A stretch of DNA of 64,000 nt from Planctomycetaceae bacterium. Its GTDB lineage: Bacteria; Planctomycetota; Planctomycetia; Planctomycetales; Planctomycetaceae. Made by a program: the position numbers and the translations under genes. The notes below the pieces were generated by a model. It saw only the letters and a program-made list of their open reading frames with translations, searched no databases and was not told where the DNA came from. Positions 61,919 through 64,000 of the stretch are shown piece by piece; within the stretch, counting starts at the first letter, position 1, and every line of letters begins with the position of its first letter. The DNA lies in contig PBSL01000057.1 of NCBI GenBank assembly GCA_002726205.1, forward strand, positions 1 to 64,000, written 5' to 3'.

Positions 61919-64000
61919 ATGTTTGGACTAACGACACCGCTGTACCTGGTCGGCCTGCTGTCGGCGGCGATTCCCCTGCTGATTCACCTCAGCCGGTCAC
62001 GCAAGACCCGCACGCTGAGATTTTCGACCACGCGGTTCCTGACCGACCAGTTCCTCCGCAGTTACCGGATGAGCCGCCTGAAGGAACTGCTGCTGCTGGC
62101 TGCCCGGATGGCGTTGTGCGCCTTGCTGGCGATGACGTTTGCCGAACCGTTCTTCAAGGGAGCGCCCGCAGAGGGAGATGCGAGCCAAAGCCGGTCGGTG
62201 GTGATCGTGCTCGACGATTCGGCAAGTATGCTCTACCGCGATGCCGATGGGGGGACATTGCTCTCGAGAGCCGCCCGCGAGGCCGCCGCGGTCATCAAGG
62301 AACTCAAGCCCTCCGACTCGGCCTCGATCGTCCTGGCCGGCCGACGCGCCGGCGGGCCACTGGCCGAATATCGCGAGCCGACGACCGATCGGGCCGCAGT
62401 CGAGAACAGCCTGCTGAGCCTGGCCGACACGGCCAACAGCGCCGATGGTCTTCCTGAAGCCCTCGGCACTGATCTGCCGGGGTCGGTCCTGCTGGCAGAC
62501 CGGATGCTCAAGGATCGAGACGAGGCGAGCCACGAAATCTACGTGTTCAGCGATTTGCAGCGACGAGGATTCTCGGCACCGGCCCTGGCCGGGGAAAGCG
62601 AGGCGAGTTTCGATGCGCGGGTCGTGTTCGTGCCGATTCGACCGACCGCTCCCGTCAGCAACCTCGCCATCACCGCCGTCCAGTACGGAGCGGTGCGTCC
62701 GATGGCCGGCATTCCCTTCTCGATCAGGCCGCATATCCGCAACGACGGCGCGCAACCCCGGTCGTGTACCGTCAGCCTGCATGTCCGCGCGGCCGAGGGG
62801 GCCGATGACGTGGACGACGAGGGCTACCGGAAGGTGGCCGAGCAGGAGGTGCCCGAGCCGATCGAGTCGGGTCGCTGGGGCGTGTTGACCCTGCATCACA
62901 CGTTCAATGACGGAGGCTGGCAATCCGGCTACGTCGCTGTCGATGACGAGCGACTGACGGCCGACAACCGGCGGTACTTCTCGTTCGAAGTTCTCGAAGC
63001 CGTCAACGTCGTCGCTGTCAACGGCTCTCCCTCGTCGATCCGCCGCAAGGACGAACTTTTCTTCCTGCAGGCGGCGCTCTCGGCCGGCGGCAGCGAGGTC
63101 AACCCGATCGAGGTCCGAAGCGTCCGTGTCAATGCGTTCCAGGCTGCCCCGCTCGAGGATGTCCGGCTTGTCGTGATGGCCAATGTCGAGTCGTTGCCCG
63201 AGGCGGCCGTGGCAAAACTTGAACGGTTCGTTGATCGCGGTGGCAGCCTGCTGGTCTTCCTGGGCAACCAGGTGCAGCCGGCCTTCTACAACAAGCGACT
63301 GGCCGATCCAAGTCTCACCCGTGGCGGCCTGCTGCCGGCGACGATCTCCGGGGCCGTTCCCCAGGGGCAGGCCGCCGACAACGCAACAGCCGCCACGATC
63401 GGCGACTTCTCTGCAGATCACCCGGCACTGGCCGGTTTCAGCACTGGCGAAACCGGTACCCTGGGCGGGATCACGCTCTCGACCTACTGGAAACTCGATA
63501 CGGCCACCACCAGGAATACCCGTGTGCTGATGAAGACCGACGGTGGCGATCCGCTGCTGTGTGAACGCAACTACGGCGGCGGTCGCGTGGCCCTGTTTGC
63601 TTCCAGTTGTGATCGCGATTGGACCAACTTCCCGGTTCGTCCCGCCTTCCTGCCGTTCGTGTACCGGCTGGTGGGGCACCTGGCGCAGTCGGCCAGCGGT
63701 CAACAGACCGATTCGGTGGCCAGCGGCAGTAACTTCTTCCAGACCGGGCAACCGCTTCGCCAGGCCGTTCCGGTGGGCGGCCAGGCCCAGCGGCTGCGGA
63801 TCGTCAAGCCGGACCGATCGACGGGAGTGTTCTCGGTGTCGAGCGATCCCACGTCCCGTGAGGTCGCGTTCTCCGAAACCGGGCAACCCGGCGTCTACCG
63901 TGTCGAGGCTCCCAATACCCCCCAGGCCGGACGTTCGTTTGCCGTCAATCTCGAGGCCGGAGAAAGTGACCTCGTGTCGATCGATACCGGCGAGGGTGAC
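61919..64000 (+). CDS. BatA-like membrane VWA protein (second copy), truncated by window end
   Basis: Open to base 64000 (694 codons visible). The start is ATG 61919, 36 bases after the DUF58 stop, translating MFGLTTPLYLVGLLSAAIPLLIHLSRSRK, a BatA-type N-terminal membrane anchor; the second helix (LLLLAARMALCALLAMTFAEPFF) follows. The VWA domain has MIDAS IVLDDSASM (Asp99, Ser101, Ser103). Further on are an amidotransferase-like region (VRLVVMANVESLPEAAVAKLERFVDRGGSLLVFLG) and GGGRVALFASSCDRDWTNFP. It is the counterpart of the 47163 gene. Confidence 0.88.
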   Translation, partial: MFGLTTPLYLVGLLSAAIPLLIHLSRSRKTRTLRFSTTRFLTDQFLRSYRMSRLKELLLLAARMALCALLAMTFAEPFFKGAPAEGDASQSRSVVIVLDDSASMLYRDADGGTLLSRAAREAAAVIKELKPSDSASIVLAGRRAGGPLAEYREPTTDRAAVENSLLSLADTANSADGLPEALGTDLPGSVLLADRMLKDRDEASHEIYVFSDLQRRGFSAPALAGESEASFDARVVFVPIRPTAPVSNLAITAVQYGAVRPMAGIPFSIRPHIRNDGAQPRSCTVSLHVRAAEGADDVDDEGYRKVAEQEVPEPIESGRWGVLTLHHTFNDGGWQSGYVAVDDERLTADNRRYFSFEVLEAVNVVAVNGSPSSIRRKDELFFLQAALSAGGSEVNPIEVRSVRVNAFQAAPLEDVRLVVMANVESLPEAAVAKLERFVDRGGSLLVFLGNQVQPAFYNKRLADPSLTRGGLLPATISGAVPQGQAADNATAATIGDFSADHPALAGFSTGETGTLGGITLSTYWKLDTATTRNTRVLMKTDGGDPLLCERNYGGGRVALFASSCDRDWTNFPVRPAFLPFVYRLVGHLAQSASGQQTDSVASGSNFFQTGQPLRQAVPVGGQAQRLRIVKPDRSTGVFSVSSDPTSREVAFSETGQPGVYRVEAPNTPQAGRSFAVNLEAGESDLVSIDTGEGD

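Overview
The window reads as about 64 kb of a GC-rich planctomycete (Planctomycetota) chromosome. The main evidence is the gene families. There are three DUF1501 proteins plus a fourth near 44 kb, most with twin-arginine-like N-termini, one PSCyt1/DUF1549/DUF1553 cytochrome-type giant protein, a CSPTR-type sulfatase, an FG-GAP protein, DUF4159, and two MoxR/DUF58/VWA gene sets. There are no rRNA, tRNA, CRISPR, transposase, integrase or phage genes that I can see. It looks like stable chromosome rather than a mobile island.

Layout. (1) 1-11.8 kb, plus strand: the 3' end of malate synthase G (glyoxylate shunt), then a co-directional cluster DUF1501 - double SGNH hydrolase - PSCyt/LamG protein - DUF1501 - DUF1501, with ATGA-type overlaps. 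(2) 11.8-25.2 kb, minus strand: a two-domain acetylxylan-esterase-like hydrolase, a small planctomycete lipoprotein, a degenerate GspE/PilB-like ATPase, dapA, a 3-hydroxyisobutyrate-dehydrogenase-family enzyme, a membrane/DCC fusion, a phospholipid-N-methyltransferase-like enzyme, an eight-EF-hand secreted protein, and a three-gene unit of cytochrome lipoprotein - HtrA-like protease - large secreted DUF3352-like protein. (3) 25.4-38.0 kb, mixed strands: a cysteine-repeat secreted protein, an enolase-superfamily enzyme paired with a sodium/solute symporter, murD, epmB divergent from efp, miaB, a short beta-carbonic-anhydrase-like protein, a redoxin-cytochrome-copper monooxygenase-EF-hand fusion, and a TIGR01777-type SDR. 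(4) 38.2-44.9 kb, plus strand: a tightly overlapping operon of FG-GAP propeller, TIM-barrel putative glycosidase, PLD-family nuclease, truncated xylose-isomerase-like protein, sulfatase and DUF1501. (5) 45.1-64 kb, plus strand: MoxR - DUF58 - VWA - 1309-residue coiled-coil protein - second VWA protein - alpha/alpha-toroid (squalene-cyclase-like) - hypothetical - double DUF4159, followed directly by a second MoxR - DUF58 - VWA set that runs off the end of the window.

How the parts fit. Regions 1 and 4 look like planctomycete polysaccharide or sulfated-glycan catabolism and cell-surface genes (DUF1501, PSCyt, SGNH esterases, sulfatase). Region 3 mixes housekeeping (murD, EF-P and its lysine-modifying enzyme, tRNA methylthiolation) with carbohydrate-acid uptake. 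Region 5 is the best candidate for a coherent but undescribed system: two AAA+ MoxR chaperone-type ATPases, each with its own VWA partners, packed around very large envelope proteins. The other strong oddities are a GspE homologue that has lost its Walker A lysine and Walker B glutamate, and a DUF1501 gene whose well-placed Shine-Dalgarno/ATG is separated from the rest of the reading frame by one in-frame TGA.

All functional calls rest on reading motifs by eye. No database search was run.
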